NCBI GenBank assembly: GCA_031552195.1
Contig: JAVBMT010000002.1
Location: 1-64,000, forward strand
DNA length: 64,000 nt
Source of the DNA: JAVBMP01 sp031552195
Lineage (GTDB): Bacteria; Desulfobacterota; Desulfovibrionia; Desulfovibrionales; Desulfovibrionaceae
Direction: 5' to 3'
This document shows, in pieces, positions 50,699 through 60,552 of this stretch. The notes below the pieces were generated by a model, which was given only the letters and a program-made list of their open reading frames with translations, was not told the origin of the DNA and ran no database searches. The stretch's first letter is position 1. The number at the start of each line of letters is the position of its first letter. A program made the position numbers and the translations under genes.

Positions 50699-50784
50699 AG
50701 CTTCTAACGTCGGAAATGAGCGGGCGGCGCGGCGTGCCTTGTTAAGACGCTCCGGCGGATTTCAGAAAAATTCAGATTTTCAAA

Positions 50785-50848
50785 GCCTGAACAAGCAAAA
50801 GCCTGACGGCGGGGTCTTCCCGGACGTCAGGCTTTTGCTTGTTCAGGC
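50785..50848. terminator. Long bidirectional terminator between convergent lon-like gene and cmk
   Basis: The arms at 50785-50808 and 50825-50848 (starting GCCTGAACAAGC) form a perfect 24-bp stem with a 16-base loop. Internal TTTT/AAAA tracts lie on both arms, so it can end transcription in either direction. Confidence 0.85.
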
Positions 50849-50863
50849 CGGAATCATGCCGGA

Positions 50864-51532
50864 TTACGCGGGCGTGCCGTTACGCACATGCTTCAGCAGC
50901 AGGGCGAAAACGGCGTTTTCATCAAGGTTGGATGTATCTATGACAATTGCGTCTTCCGCCGGGCGCAATGGGGCGACGGCGCGGTTTCTGTCCATGTTGT
51001 CGCGTTCTATTATCTGGGCTTCAAGCTTTTCCAGGTTTTCTCTCACGCCCTGCTGCTCAAGCTGGAGCATGCGGCGCAGGGCGCGCACGCGGGGGCTGGC
51101 GTCCAGGAAAAACTTGCGGGTGGCGAAGGTGAACACCTCCGTTCCCATGTCGCGCCCTTCCGCTACCAGGTCAAAACGCCGCCCCAAAGACTGCTGGGAC
51201 TTTTTCAGAAAAGATCGCACCGCCGGCAAGGCCGCGAAACGCGAAGACAAAAGCCCGATTTCCTCGCTGCGTATCTCTTGCCCGCAAACCTTGCCGTTGC
51301 AGCGCAGGACGCTGTTGTTTCCGCTGCCTTCCAGCGTGAATTCAAGGCAATCAAGCCGGGCGGACAGTTCGCCCTCCGGCAGGCCGAGCGCGTTTTCTCC
51401 CAGATTGAAGGCCGCAATGCGGAACATTGCGCCCGTGTCCAGAAACGGAATGCGCAGTTCTTCGGCCAGGCGTTTCGCCAAAGTGCTTTTGCCGACCCCG
51501 GCCGGTCCGTCAAGGGTGATGATGCGCGGCAT
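50864..51532 (-). CDS. cmk: Cytidylate kinase
   Basis: The 222-residue product has the CMP-kinase P-loop ITLDGPAGVGKSTLAKRLA, FLDTGAMFR for CMP binding, LVAEGRDMGTEVF and the lid-region FLDASPRVRALRR. It phosphorylates CMP and dCMP with ATP in the cytoplasm. It is the last gene of a leftward run with hisC 178 bases upstream. In many relatives cmk and hisC are linked, which supports both calls. Confidence 0.95.
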   Translation of the reverse strand: MPRIITLDGPAGVGKSTLAKRLAEELRIPFLDTGAMFRIAAFNLGENALGLPEGELSARLDCLEFTLEGSGNNSVLRCNGKVCGQEIRSEEIGLLSSRFAALPAVRSFLKKSQQSLGRRFDLVAEGRDMGTEVFTFATRKFFLDASPRVRALRRMLQLEQQGVRENLEKLEAQIIERDNMDRNRAVAPLRPAEDAIVIDTSNLDENAVFALLLKHVRNGTPA

Positions 51533-51709
51533 GTTTCACCTTCTTTAAGAGCATTGTAATTTGAAATATTATTTTAAAGCCGGACAAGGGCGGCGATTAC
51601 GCCGCGCGCGTTCGGTTCGGCGTCGGTTTGAGCCGGCGGAGCGTTATGCGCCCGTTTGCCGCCGCTATTGCGGAAGACGGAACGAATCCGCATAGGGAAC
51701 GCGGCGGCC

Positions 51710-52861
51710 TCAGGCGGCGGGGCGGCCCAAAATTTCCCGCGCGGCCCTGACGAACGCCTTGTTTTCCATTTCATTGCCCACGCTCAGGCGCAGATGTTCC
51801 GGCAGGCCGTAGCTGGAAAGGCGGCGGATGATGATGCCGCGCCGCAGCAGCGCCTCGAAAAACTCCGCGGCGCCTTCAGGATAGTCTGACGGCAGGGTGA
51901 ACATGATGAAATTCGACCAGGTCGGGTATACGAAGCAGCCCAGCCCGGCCAAGGCCGCGTTGAGAAAATTCCGGCCTTCGGCCACCGTTTCAAGTGTGGC
52001 CTGGCGGAAGGCGCTGTCTTCAAGCGCGGCCAGCCCGGCTTCTTCCGCCAGGACGTTAACGGAAAAAGGGGGGCGTATGCGCCGCAGGTAATCAGCCAGA
52101 AGCGCGGGCATGATGCCGAAACCGAGGCGCAGCCCGGCCAGGCCGTAACTTTTGGAAAAGGTGCGCAAAATAACCGTGTTGCCTTTGTCAAAGCCGTTGC
52201 GGACCAGGTCCGGCAAAAGCGAATGCGCGTCCTCTCCGCCTTTTTCCTCTGGGCAGAAGTCGATATAGGCTTCATCAACGGCCAGCAGGCATCCGTCTGG
52301 CAAAGAGGCGGCAAAGGCGGCGACTTCGGACCTGGGCGGGCAATATCCTGACGGATTGTCCGGGGTGGTTATGAAAACCAGGGCGGTGTTTTCGTCTATT
52401 CGGGCGCGCAGCCCGTCCCAGTCAAAGGTAAAATCCGGTTTGAGGCCGGCTTGCCGGAATTCCACCCCGCAAAGGCGGCTTTGCAATTTGTAAAGGCTGA
52501 AACAGGGGTTGAAGGCCGCCACGTTATGCTTTCCCGGCACAACGCGCGCGCGTATCAAGAGGTCTATCACCTCGTCCGATCCGTTGCCGGTAACGATATT
52601 TTCCGGCCTTACCCCGTAGCGCCCGGCCAAAGCGGCGGACAGGCGCGGGTTGCCCGACTGGGCGTAGCGGAATACCCCCCCGGCGGCGCGGGCTATAGCT
52701 TTCTGCACCAGGGGCGAAGCCCCCAGGGGGTTTTCGTTGCTTGCCATTTTTATGACTTCGGCAAGGCCGTATTTTTCCCGTATTTCATCTATGGAAAGTC
52801 CGGCCGAATAGGGGGAAAAGTCTTCCACTTCCGGCCGCACCGAACAGGTCGTAAGCTGCAT
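51710..52861 (-). CDS. hisC: Histidinol-phosphate aminotransferase
   Basis: The 383-residue product is a fold-type I aminotransferase with IKMASNENPLGASP for substrate and PLP phosphate binding, TPDNPSGYCPP, LLAVDEAYIDFCPE and the PLP-binding Lys in TFSKSYGLAGLRLGFG. It makes histidinol phosphate in histidine synthesis. I start at the ATG at 52861 behind AGGAGA; an upstream ATG at 52885 adds eight unlikely residues. It begins 20 bases after the histidine-kinase stop. Confidence 0.93.
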   Translation of the reverse strand: MQLTTCSVRPEVEDFSPYSAGLSIDEIREKYGLAEVIKMASNENPLGASPLVQKAIARAAGGVFRYAQSGNPRLSAALAGRYGVRPENIVTGNGSDEVIDLLIRARVVPGKHNVAAFNPCFSLYKLQSRLCGVEFRQAGLKPDFTFDWDGLRARIDENTALVFITTPDNPSGYCPPRSEVAAFAASLPDGCLLAVDEAYIDFCPEEKGGEDAHSLLPDLVRNGFDKGNTVILRTFSKSYGLAGLRLGFGIMPALLADYLRRIRPPFSVNVLAEEAGLAALEDSAFRQATLETVAEGRNFLNAALAGLGCFVYPTWSNFIMFTLPSDYPEGAAEFFEALLRRGIIIRRLSSYGLPEHLRLSVGNEMENKAFVRAAREILGRPAA

Positions 52862-52881
52862 TGTGGCGTGTCTCCTGAAAA

Positions 52882-55713
52882 TCATGCGAATTTGCCGGCT
52901 TGCGACGTTCCGCAGGCAGGTCCGGCTTCCGTGTCATCCTGATGTTTTTTACCGCGCCATTTGGCCAGAACAGCGTAAAAGGCGTTCACTTCCAAAGGTT
53001 TGGCCACCTGATCGTCCATGCCCGCATCCTTGCAGCTTCGCGCCGTGTCCGGGCCGGAATCCGCCGTCATGGCTATGACTACGGTTGACCGCAACACGGG
53101 GTCCAGCCGTATCAGACGGGTGGCTTCGTACCCGTCCATGCCGGGAAGCTGGATATCCATAAGAACGGCGTCGTAAGGCCTGGCGGAAGTTCCGGCCAGG
53201 GCGGAACGCAAAAGTTCGAGGCCTTGCTCGGCCGTCTCCGCCGTTTCCGCTTCGGCCCCGGCGTCATGCAGCACCTCTACGGCTACCGCCTGATTGATGT
53301 CGTTGTCTTCCACCAGCAAAAAGCGCATGCCCTGAACGGCTCGCATGACGTCTTCAAGGTTCGCTTCATCCCGCTCTTCGCAAGGAAGCCCGTTTTCCGC
53401 GCACTCTCTGTTTTTTTCATCCGCCATGCGCCGCCAGGCCGAGGGATTGCGCTCTTCCAGGCTGACCAGACTTTCCTGCAGGGTGTAGTAAAGCAGCGAA
53501 GGGGTTATCGGCTTTGGCAAAAAACCGTCTATGTCGTCCTGTTTCAATTTGGGTAAAATATCCGCGCGGGCGAAGCCGGTGACCAGGACGATAACGGGCT
53601 TGATTTTGAGCAGGGGCATGGAGCGTATCTGCCTGGTGGCTTCAAGCCCGTCCATTTCCGGCATTTTCCAGTCCATGAAGATTATGTTGTAGGGGCGCCC
53701 GGCGTCTTGAGCCCGGGCCAGTTCCATAATAGCCGCGGGCGCGGATTGGAACCTTTCCGCCTCAATTTGCAGCGAAGCCAGCATGCCTTGCAAGGTCAGC
53801 CCTGATTCGCGTTCGTCGTCGACCACCATCGCCCTGAACGCCTGCATCGCCTGCCCGAGGGAGTTTTCATCCTCGGCGCGGAAATGTTCCGGCAAATCAA
53901 AAGGAATGTCGACGGTAACGGATGTTCCGCGCCCTTCCAGGCTGGAAACTTCAAGCGTGCCGGACATCATGCCGAGCAGGCGGCGGCTTATGGCGATGCC
54001 GAGGCCGGTTTTCCCGCCGTCAACGCTCACGGGGGAGCTTACGTCAGGACGCTGGTCCATGAAAAAACGGTGCAGGGTTTCCTGGTCCATGCCCGGGCCG
54101 TTGTCTTTTATTTCAAAGCGGACTGAAACCCGGGCGTCGGAAACGGGCAAGGCCGTGCAGCGCAAGTTCACCTCGCCTCTGGAGGTGAACTTCACGGCGT
54201 TATGGATCAGGTTCCCCAAGGCCTGGGCCAGGCGCAAGGGGTCGCCCATAAGGTAGCGCGGGGCCGATGGAGACAGGGTGCACACGAACTCGACGCCTTT
54301 CTCTTCGGCCTGCGGGGCGTGGGCCGCACGCAGCTTGGCGATTACGTGGTGCAGGTCGAATTCCGTAACGTCAATATACAGTTTTCCGGCTTCTATTTTG
54401 GAAAAGTCCAGGATATCGTTCACAATTGCCAGTAAACTGTTCGCGGCTGAATAAATTTTACTGATGTAATTCGCCGGTTTGGGGGCCAGGTCGGCTTTGG
54501 AGGAAAGGTAGGCCATGCCCAGTATGGCGTTCATGGGGGTGCGTATTTCATGGCTCATGTTCGCCAGGAACTCGCTTTTGGCCTTTCCGGCTTTTTCCGC
54601 CTCCTGCCTGGCTTCTTCAAGCTGGCTGCCGCGCAGCAAAAGGGAAGTTCCCAGGTTTTCAAACGCGTTGGAAAGCTCGCCCAGCTCGCCGGTAATGCGC
54701 CCTTGCATCTGGCGGTTAAGCTCAAGGCTTTCGCGCATTTTCCCGGCGCCCATGAAGCGGGCCACGTCCAGCAGGCGGTTGATCGGACGGAACAGGGCCA
54801 GGTGGCATGTCGCAACCCCGACCAGAACCAGGCCGAGAAACAACAGGCCGAGAAAGCTGAGATCGCGCATCAATTTAGCGTTTATGCCGCTGGAAATTTC
54901 CTTTTGCCCGATGACGATGCCAAGAGCAAGGTAAGCCGGGTCGAAATTGGACAGACGCAAAAGCCTGTATGCCAGCAGGCTTTTTGTAGATTCGTCCGTT
55001 TCCGGTATCGTTTCAAGGCCGCTGTCGGCGGTGGTGGGGTTGTTTTTTTGCCTGAGGCGCAGGGTGTCAAGCACGACAGGGGGGATAGCCCCGGAACCAT
55101 ACGCCGGGTTGCCGTTTTTATCCAGCAGCAGGCGGTGCGCGCCATAGTTTTCGGTTTTTTCGTAGTTCCATTCCGCGGCTATGGGCAGGGTGGCCAGCAA
55201 AACGCCGTTAAACTGTTTCTCGTGGACGACGGGCAGGGTGCAGACCAGGCAGGTTATGTCGGCGGAGGTGTGAGACACGAACCCGCCCAGGCTGAAAGTT
55301 CCGTTGCGCAGGGTTTCCTTGGCCTGCCTGAGTTCCTCAGGCAGCGGAAGCTCTTCTTCATCTTGCCCGGAAGCGATAATATTCGCGTTTTTGTCCAGCA
55401 GGTATATTGTATGCAGGTTGGCGTTCTTGGCGGCGATATCCCTGAGAATGTTCCGGCTGCTTTCTTTGTCCTGTTGTTTTATGCTGTTTACCTGGCTCAG
55501 GGCCATGAGCAGAACGCGGGTATTTTCCAGCTTTAACGCTTCCTGGGTGGCCAGGAATTCAGCCTTCTCCATAAGGCGTTTTTCAAATTTGCCTTCTTCT
55601 GAGGTTCTCATGCTGAACCCGGAATATAAAATAACGATGAACGCCGGCAGAACAGCCAGTAGCGCGATTAGTATCACCGTATATTTTATGGATCCGAAAA
55701 AGGGCTGTTTCAT
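52882..55713 (-). CDS. Hybrid sensor histidine kinase with two receiver domains
   Basis: The 943-residue product has two membrane helices (residues 9-32 and about 285-307) flanking a periplasmic sensor, then HAMP. HisKA follows, with the phosphorylated His in FLANMSHEIRTPMNA, then HATPase_c (NLIHNAVKFT, KTGLGIAISRRL). Two receiver domains follow, with Asp in IIFMDWKMPEMDG and VLMDIQLPGMDG. It should sense an extracytoplasmic signal and relay phosphate internally. No response regulator with an output domain is adjacent. It lies between pgl and hisC on the same strand, which is odd for a signalling gene. Confidence 0.93.
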   Translation of the reverse strand: MKQPFFGSIKYTVILIALLAVLPAFIVILYSGFSMRTSEEGKFEKRLMEKAEFLATQEALKLENTRVLLMALSQVNSIKQQDKESSRNILRDIAAKNANLHTIYLLDKNANIIASGQDEEELPLPEELRQAKETLRNGTFSLGGFVSHTSADITCLVCTLPVVHEKQFNGVLLATLPIAAEWNYEKTENYGAHRLLLDKNGNPAYGSGAIPPVVLDTLRLRQKNNPTTADSGLETIPETDESTKSLLAYRLLRLSNFDPAYLALGIVIGQKEISSGINAKLMRDLSFLGLLFLGLVLVGVATCHLALFRPINRLLDVARFMGAGKMRESLELNRQMQGRITGELGELSNAFENLGTSLLLRGSQLEEARQEAEKAGKAKSEFLANMSHEIRTPMNAILGMAYLSSKADLAPKPANYISKIYSAANSLLAIVNDILDFSKIEAGKLYIDVTEFDLHHVIAKLRAAHAPQAEEKGVEFVCTLSPSAPRYLMGDPLRLAQALGNLIHNAVKFTSRGEVNLRCTALPVSDARVSVRFEIKDNGPGMDQETLHRFFMDQRPDVSSPVSVDGGKTGLGIAISRRLLGMMSGTLEVSSLEGRGTSVTVDIPFDLPEHFRAEDENSLGQAMQAFRAMVVDDERESGLTLQGMLASLQIEAERFQSAPAAIMELARAQDAGRPYNIIFMDWKMPEMDGLEATRQIRSMPLLKIKPVIVLVTGFARADILPKLKQDDIDGFLPKPITPSLLYYTLQESLVSLEERNPSAWRRMADEKNRECAENGLPCEERDEANLEDVMRAVQGMRFLLVEDNDINQAVAVEVLHDAGAEAETAETAEQGLELLRSALAGTSARPYDAVLMDIQLPGMDGYEATRLIRLDPVLRSTVVIAMTADSGPDTARSCKDAGMDDQVAKPLEVNAFYAVLAKWRGKKHQDDTEAGPACGTSQAGKFA

Positions 55714-55771
55714 CGTCTCTACCGGCGTTTTGACTCCTGAACGGGGCTTTGGGTCGCGGGGTTCGCGCCGG

Positions 55772-56512
55772 TCATTCCCGGCCGGTGTAGGCCGTTTCGT
55801 CGATAATCCAGCAGAGCTTGCCGTTGTGCGGGCGCACCATCTGCGCGGGCAGCACGGGTTCAGCCATAAGGTTGAGGGCGGTGCTCAGCACGTGATGCTT
55901 TTCCGCGCCGGAAGCGATGAACACGCAACAACGCGCGTTGTTCAACACCGGCAAGGTCATGGTTATGCGCGAGGACTTCATTTCATGGATATATTGGTCC
56001 AGAACCAGCCTGTCTTCTTCCACAAGGGCGCTTTGCCCGGGAAAAAGCGAGCCGGTATGCCCGTCCGCCCCGACCCCGAGGATGACGCAGTCAAAACGGG
56101 GGAATTCGCCGGGAATGAGGCAAAAGTGGTCTTTAAGCATCAAATCGTACGCTTCGGCGGCCTTGACCGGGTCTTCTTCGCCTTTCATGCGGTAAAAACG
56201 GGTGGCCGGAACGCGTGAGAGAAGTTCGGAGCGGGCCACGCGGTAGTTGCTGTCCGGATGGTCGGGGCCGACGCAGCGCTCGTCAACCCAATATACGATG
56301 GTTTTGCCCCAGTTGATGCGGCCGACCCATTCCGGCGAGGCCAAAAGGCGGAAAAGGGCGATGGGGGTTTTTCCTCCGGAAATGGCCAGGTTGAAATTGC
56401 TGCGTTTTTTCAGGGCTTCATTGCACTCTTCTTCAATGATAAGCGCCGCTTGCTCAGCCATGTTCAGAGGATTTTCCGCCACCAGAAGCGAAAGATGAGT
56501 TGAACGTAACAT
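55772..56512 (-). CDS. pgl: 6-phosphogluconolactonase
   Basis: The 246-residue product matches the DevB/Pgl family: NLAISGGKTPIALFRLL, VYWVDERCVGPDHPDSNYR, and VILGVGADGHTGSLFPG. It hydrolyses 6-phosphogluconolactone in the oxidative pentose phosphate pathway. Neither zwf nor gnd lies in the window. It is the first gene of the leftward set pgl, histidine kinase, hisC and cmk, separated from flgH by a strong terminator. Confidence 0.94.
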   Translation of the reverse strand: MLRSTHLSLLVAENPLNMAEQAALIIEEECNEALKKRSNFNLAISGGKTPIALFRLLASPEWVGRINWGKTIVYWVDERCVGPDHPDSNYRVARSELLSRVPATRFYRMKGEEDPVKAAEAYDLMLKDHFCLIPGEFPRFDCVILGVGADGHTGSLFPGQSALVEEDRLVLDQYIHEMKSSRITMTLPVLNNARCCVFIASGAEKHHVLSTALNLMAEPVLPAQMVRPHNGKLCWIIDETAYTGRE

Positions 56513-56660
56513 TGTGCTACCGCCTTTTTAGCATATTTTACCCGGCCGGCGCTGCGCGCTTGGCAAAACCGGCAAATACGGAATACCTGTTCTTTCCATG
56601 TTACCTTAATATATGCCGGCGGTAAAGAGGATACGCGGCGCAGATGTGATAAAATATAGA

Positions 56661-56710
56661 CGGATAAATGGCAAGCCCCCGTTGGTCATCGGGGGCTTGC
56701 CATTTATCCG
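56661..56710. terminator. Strong hairpin terminator after flgH
   Basis: CGGATAAATG...CCCCCG at 56661-56681 pairs perfectly with 56690-56710, a 21-bp stem with an eight-base loop. It lies 116 bases past the flgH stop and closes the flagellar operon. Confidence 0.8.
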
Positions 56711-56825
56711 CGCCGGCCTGGCGGGAACTTTTCGAGTTTTACGGGCTGGAACGTTTGGCGCCCAGGCGCCCTGATGGTTGCGCGGCGCGATGGATTCTAT
56801 GCCCTTCCGCTTTCCGGCAAGAAAG

Positions 56826-57575
56826 TTAGAACGGCCAGATATTGTCCAGCAGGCGCGAGAGCCAGCCAGGCTTCTGCTTGTCGGCTATGATGCCGGACCC
56901 GTAATAGGAGATGCTGGAATCCGCCAGCTGCGTTGACAGGACGGTGTTGTCCGAGCGGATGTCGCTGGGCCGCACCAGGCCGCGCACAACCATATATTCG
57001 GTTTCACCGTTCACGCGTACCTCGCGTGCGCCTTCAACCTGGAGCAGGCCGCCCGGAAGCAGCTGGGTAACACGCGCCCCGACGCTGGTGGTTACGTAGT
57101 TTTCCCGCTTGGTTTCGCCTGTGCCGGAAAAATTGCTTTTGCTGTTGGCTGAAACGATCGGGTTCACCCCTATCTGTCCGGCCATGATGTTGCCTGGCGT
57201 GAAATAGAGAGGTGAAATATCCGAACGCCCGAAGGCGGCCTGCACGCCGAGCTCGGTTCCGCTTTCCCGGTCGGCCGAGGTTTCGGCCTTGTTTTTGGCT
57301 TTGGTGTTTTCCACCACCTGAACGACAACCAGGTCGCCGACGCGGCGCGCGCGGTTATCCTCAAACAGGTTGTTCGCGCTGCTCAGGCTGAAAAGCGAAC
57401 CCGGATTGGCCCGGCACTGTTCCGGTTCGGTGTAGTTCTGGGCCGGGGTGACCGGGGCTATGGGCGCGGGCTTTTCATGTTCCGCGTTGCAGCCCGCAAG
57501 CAGGGCCAGGCCCGACAGGAGCAGCGCGCTCCGGGCGGCCGCCTTGCCGATATTTTTTGTCGCCGTCTTAAACAT
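56826..57575 (-). CDS. flgH: Flagellar L-ring protein FlgH
   Basis: The 249-residue product has a lipoprotein signal with the lipobox LLAGC at residues 25-29. FlgH motifs follow: SLFSLSSANNLFEDNRARRVGDLVVVQV, FSGTGETKRE, VTQLLPGGLLQVEGAREVRVNGETEYMVVRG and VRPSDIRSDNTV. It forms the outer-membrane ring around the flagellar rod. It is the last gene of flgF-G-A-H. flgI, which usually follows, is absent, and a strong terminator comes next. Confidence 0.95.
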   Translation of the reverse strand: MFKTATKNIGKAAARSALLLSGLALLAGCNAEHEKPAPIAPVTPAQNYTEPEQCRANPGSLFSLSSANNLFEDNRARRVGDLVVVQVVENTKAKNKAETSADRESGTELGVQAAFGRSDISPLYFTPGNIMAGQIGVNPIVSANSKSNFSGTGETKRENYVTTSVGARVTQLLPGGLLQVEGAREVRVNGETEYMVVRGLVRPSDIRSDNTVLSTQLADSSISYYGSGIIADKQKPGWLSRLLDNIWPF

Positions 57576-57656
57576 GTTCCCCTCCTGAAAGGCCGCGCGG
57601 CTTTATTTTTCTTCGTAAAAATCAGCCGGAAGCGTTCCCTTGAAATTTAAAATGCC

Positions 57657-58778
57657 TTAATTGCTGGCCTGAAGCTGGTGCGCCGGCCTGATGAATACGG
57701 TGTTGCCGTCGCGCACGGTGGCGTAGAGCTGTTTTTTGCTGGAAATATTGCGCACGGGAATGGTTTCTCCCGTCACGCCGTCGGCCAACGCTTCAACCGT
57801 GGCGCTCAATGAAACGCTTCCTCCCTGATAGACCAGGGTGACGGAGCTGCCTTTGGCCACGGTCGGAATGGTAGCGAGGTCGCTCTGGTAAATAACCTGG
57901 TCGAGGGTTACCGGCCTGAGCATGCGCCAGGGCCCGCCACGCCCGTCCCATACCGCTTCACGCAAAGACGCCAGATTTTTCCGCACAAACGTCACCCGGT
58001 CCGTTTCAAGGGCGTCCCCCTTGTTCAGGGGCGCGGCGGCGCAAGGCACGTTCACCCAGCAATCCAGGAAAACGGTGCCGGTAAGGCGCTTGACCACAGA
58101 GCCGTCAACGTCGCGCACGTTAATTTGCAGGCTGAGCCGCCCGGGGTTCAGCCTGGACGGAACCTCAAGGGCCAGGGTTTGTCCGGGGCCGCTCAAAAAG
58201 ACATAAGGGGGCAGGCGGAAATCTTGTAAAGAGGCTTCTCCCGGCAAAGCGCCGAGCAGCGGAGTCAAAGTTTTGACCACAACCTCCTGCACCTCGGCGG
58301 GAGACATAACCCGCCCGCCGCGCTGCAAGGCCATGGAAGGCGGATACAGGCAAAGCCTGGCCATTTCCGGGCCGAGAAACTCAACCGCCGCCTGCTGCAG
58401 GCGCGGTCTGGTCATGTTCACCGGGCGCCCGGCTTCTGGCGGGGAAGCCCAGAGGCGCCGCGCGGAAAGTTCTTTCCAGAGGGCCGGTGGAATGTCTCCG
58501 GCCGGAACGGCTATTTCGCCCAGAACGACCTGCGCCTCGGATACCGTGGCCGCTTCCAGGAAGCGGATGCGCCAGGAAACTTTGGCCGGGTCGGTCGAGT
58601 ATGCTTCCGCGCCGTAGCTTGCGGCAGTGTGGCCGAAACTTTGCAGAAAACAGGCCATGGCCGCTCCGAGCACCAGGTATGAAACGAATTTTCGGGCATG
58701 GCGCAGCAGACCGGCCGGCAGGCTGTTGGCGAGCACATATTTCTCTTCGATAACCACTACGTCTATGGCGTCAAACAT
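57657..58778 (-). CDS. flgA: Flagella basal body P-ring assembly chaperone FlgA
   Basis: The 373-residue product has an N-terminal hydrophobic stretch (residues 33-52) for export, then a longer than usual middle region. The C-terminal FlgA core is a SAF-like domain (NKGDALETDRVTFVRKNLASL, AKGSSVTLVYQGGSVSLSATVEALADG) and the ending IPVRNISSKKQLYATVRDGNTV. It assists P-ring (FlgI) assembly in the periplasm. The export signal begins well inside the reading frame, so the true start could be downstream of 58778. Order: between flgG and flgH. Confidence 0.9.
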   Translation of the reverse strand: MFDAIDVVVIEEKYVLANSLPAGLLRHARKFVSYLVLGAAMACFLQSFGHTAASYGAEAYSTDPAKVSWRIRFLEAATVSEAQVVLGEIAVPAGDIPPALWKELSARRLWASPPEAGRPVNMTRPRLQQAAVEFLGPEMARLCLYPPSMALQRGGRVMSPAEVQEVVVKTLTPLLGALPGEASLQDFRLPPYVFLSGPGQTLALEVPSRLNPGRLSLQINVRDVDGSVVKRLTGTVFLDCWVNVPCAAAPLNKGDALETDRVTFVRKNLASLREAVWDGRGGPWRMLRPVTLDQVIYQSDLATIPTVAKGSSVTLVYQGGSVSLSATVEALADGVTGETIPVRNISSKKQLYATVRDGNTVFIRPAHQLQASN

Positions 58779-58824
58779 GTCCGTCTCCCTGAAATTTTTA
58801 CTGTAGGCGCGAAAAGCGGAAAAA

Positions 58825-59613
58825 TCAGCGCTTGAGCTGTATGGCCGTCTGCAGCATGGAATCCGAAGTCTGTATGGCTTTGGAGTTCATTTCATAAGCG
58901 CGCTGCCCGACGATCATGTTCACCATTTCGTCAACCACTTCCACGTTTGACATTTCCAGGAAGCCCTGGGCTATGGTGCCGGTGTTTTCTTCCCCCGGCA
59001 CTCCTTCCTGGGCTTCGCCCGAGGCTTCGGTCGGCGTGTACAGGTTGCGCCCGCGCGCGTCCAGGCCGGCCGGGTTGATGAAGGTATAAAGGGGGATGTC
59101 CGCTCCGGCCAGTTCCTGCCCGGAGGCGTCAAGCGCGGCGATATGCCCGTTTTCCGTAACGACTATATTTTTCGTTTCGGCCGGAACCGTGAACTCCGGC
59201 TGCAAAACATACCCGTTGGCCGTGACGACCGTGCCTTCGTTGTTCAGCTTGAAAGCCCCGGCCCGGGTGTACATGTCTTCGCCGTTAACCTGCACCAGAA
59301 AGAAGCCGTCGCCTTCAATCGCCAGATCAAGGGGGTTGGTGGTGTTCTGGTAATCGCCCTGCGAGAAGAATTTATGAATCGTGGTGGGGCGCACGCCCAT
59401 GCCGACCTGGATGCCGGTGGGAATGCGCTGGTCGCCGTCAGCGCCGGTTATGGAACCGGCCATTTTAAGGGTCTGGTACATCAGGTCTTCGAATTCCGCC
59501 CGGTTCTTTTTGAAGCCGGTGGTGTTGACGTTCGCAAGGTTGTGCGAAATGACGTCTATATTCAGTTGCTGGGCCACCATGCCTGTGGCGGCTGTCCAGA
59601 GCGAGCGCATCAT
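58825..59613 (-). CDS. flgG: Flagellar distal rod protein FlgG
   Basis: The 262-residue product begins MMRSLWTAATGMVAQQLNID, with the rod-protein motif ISHNLANVNTTGFKKNRAEF, and ends with the conserved QRAYEMNSKAIQTSDSML, both parts of the helical ends that stack in the rod. It makes up most of the distal rod through the outer membrane. The start ATGATG has a GGAGGATAC-type site. It lies between flgF and flgA. Confidence 0.95.
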   Translation of the reverse strand: MMRSLWTAATGMVAQQLNIDVISHNLANVNTTGFKKNRAEFEDLMYQTLKMAGSITGADGDQRIPTGIQVGMGVRPTTIHKFFSQGDYQNTTNPLDLAIEGDGFFLVQVNGEDMYTRAGAFKLNNEGTVVTANGYVLQPEFTVPAETKNIVVTENGHIAALDASGQELAGADIPLYTFINPAGLDARGRNLYTPTEASGEAQEGVPGEENTGTIAQGFLEMSNVEVVDEMVNMIVGQRAYEMNSKAIQTSDSMLQTAIQLKR

Positions 59614-59717
59614 GCCTGTATCCTCCTGAAGCCGCGCTTTTTTGGCGAATTGCCGGCGCGGCGTTCGTTTTTTGACATTTCAAACATCTTAAGCAAGATC
59701 AATGCCAGCTGGGCGAA

Positions 59718-60503
59718 TCAAGATCTGGCCCGGCCAACGCGGCTTATGGCTTCCTTGTCCACCGCGTCGCTGGTTTGCATTACTTTCTGGTAAGCTTCGA
59801 ACTGGCGCTGGGTTTCAATCATGTTCACCATTTCATATACAACCTCGACGTTCGGGGCTTCCAGAAAACCCTGGGCCATCCAGTTTTGTCCGCGCTCGCC
59901 CTCCGCCGGTTCGGCGCCGTCGCGTCCCCGGTAGAGGTTGTTCCCGTATTTTTCAAGCATGGAAAGGTCTTCAACCGTTACCATGCCGATGCGGCCCACT
60001 TCGTTGTCATCCGCAAAAATGCGTCCGTCTTCGGCGATCACCACGTTCTTGACGCCGGCGGGAATGGTTATCTCGCTGCCGTCGTCGAGCACGGAATAGC
60101 CTTGAGGCGTCACCAGGCGGCCTTCCGCGGTGAGCATGAAATGTCCGTCACGGGTGTAGAAATCGCCTTCGCTGGTGCGCACCTTGAAAAATCCGTCTCC
60201 GCTGATGGCGACGTCAAGCGGCCCGCCGGTGGCTTTAAGCGGACCCTGCGAAAAATCCGTCACGGAGGTTGCTATGCGCGTCCTGGCCAAATGGGTCGGC
60301 TCCGGAAATAGTTTTTTGGAGCGCAGGCTCATGTTCGGTTCCATAATCTGTTCATGGGCGTACAGCTGGAAGGTGTCTTTAAAGGCCAGCAGGTCACGCT
60401 TGTAACCGGTTGTGTGGACGTTCGCCAAATTATTGGCGATGCTGTTCATGCGATGTTCTGTGGCCAGAGCGCCGAACATTCCGCTAAACATCATATTTTG
60501 CAT
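59718..60503 (-). CDS. flgF: Flagellar proximal rod protein FlgF
   Basis: The 261-residue product has an N-terminal rod motif (MNSIANNLANVHTTGYKRDLL) and the C-terminal ETQRQFEAYQKVMQTSD of the FlgF/FlgG family. The divergent middle domain and its place ahead of flgG support FlgF rather than FlgG. It is the first gene of flgF-G-A-H and sits 40 bases downstream of the predicted sigma54 start. An AGGAGGT-like site precedes the ATG. Confidence 0.92.
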   Translation of the reverse strand: MQNMMFSGMFGALATEHRMNSIANNLANVHTTGYKRDLLAFKDTFQLYAHEQIMEPNMSLRSKKLFPEPTHLARTRIATSVTDFSQGPLKATGGPLDVAISGDGFFKVRTSEGDFYTRDGHFMLTAEGRLVTPQGYSVLDDGSEITIPAGVKNVVIAEDGRIFADDNEVGRIGMVTVEDLSMLEKYGNNLYRGRDGAEPAEGERGQNWMAQGFLEAPNVEVVYEMVNMIETQRQFEAYQKVMQTSDAVDKEAISRVGRARS

Positions 60504-60552
60504 AGAAAAACCTCCTGTGGGCCCGAGGCTGTCGCCTCCGGCGCAATATCTT

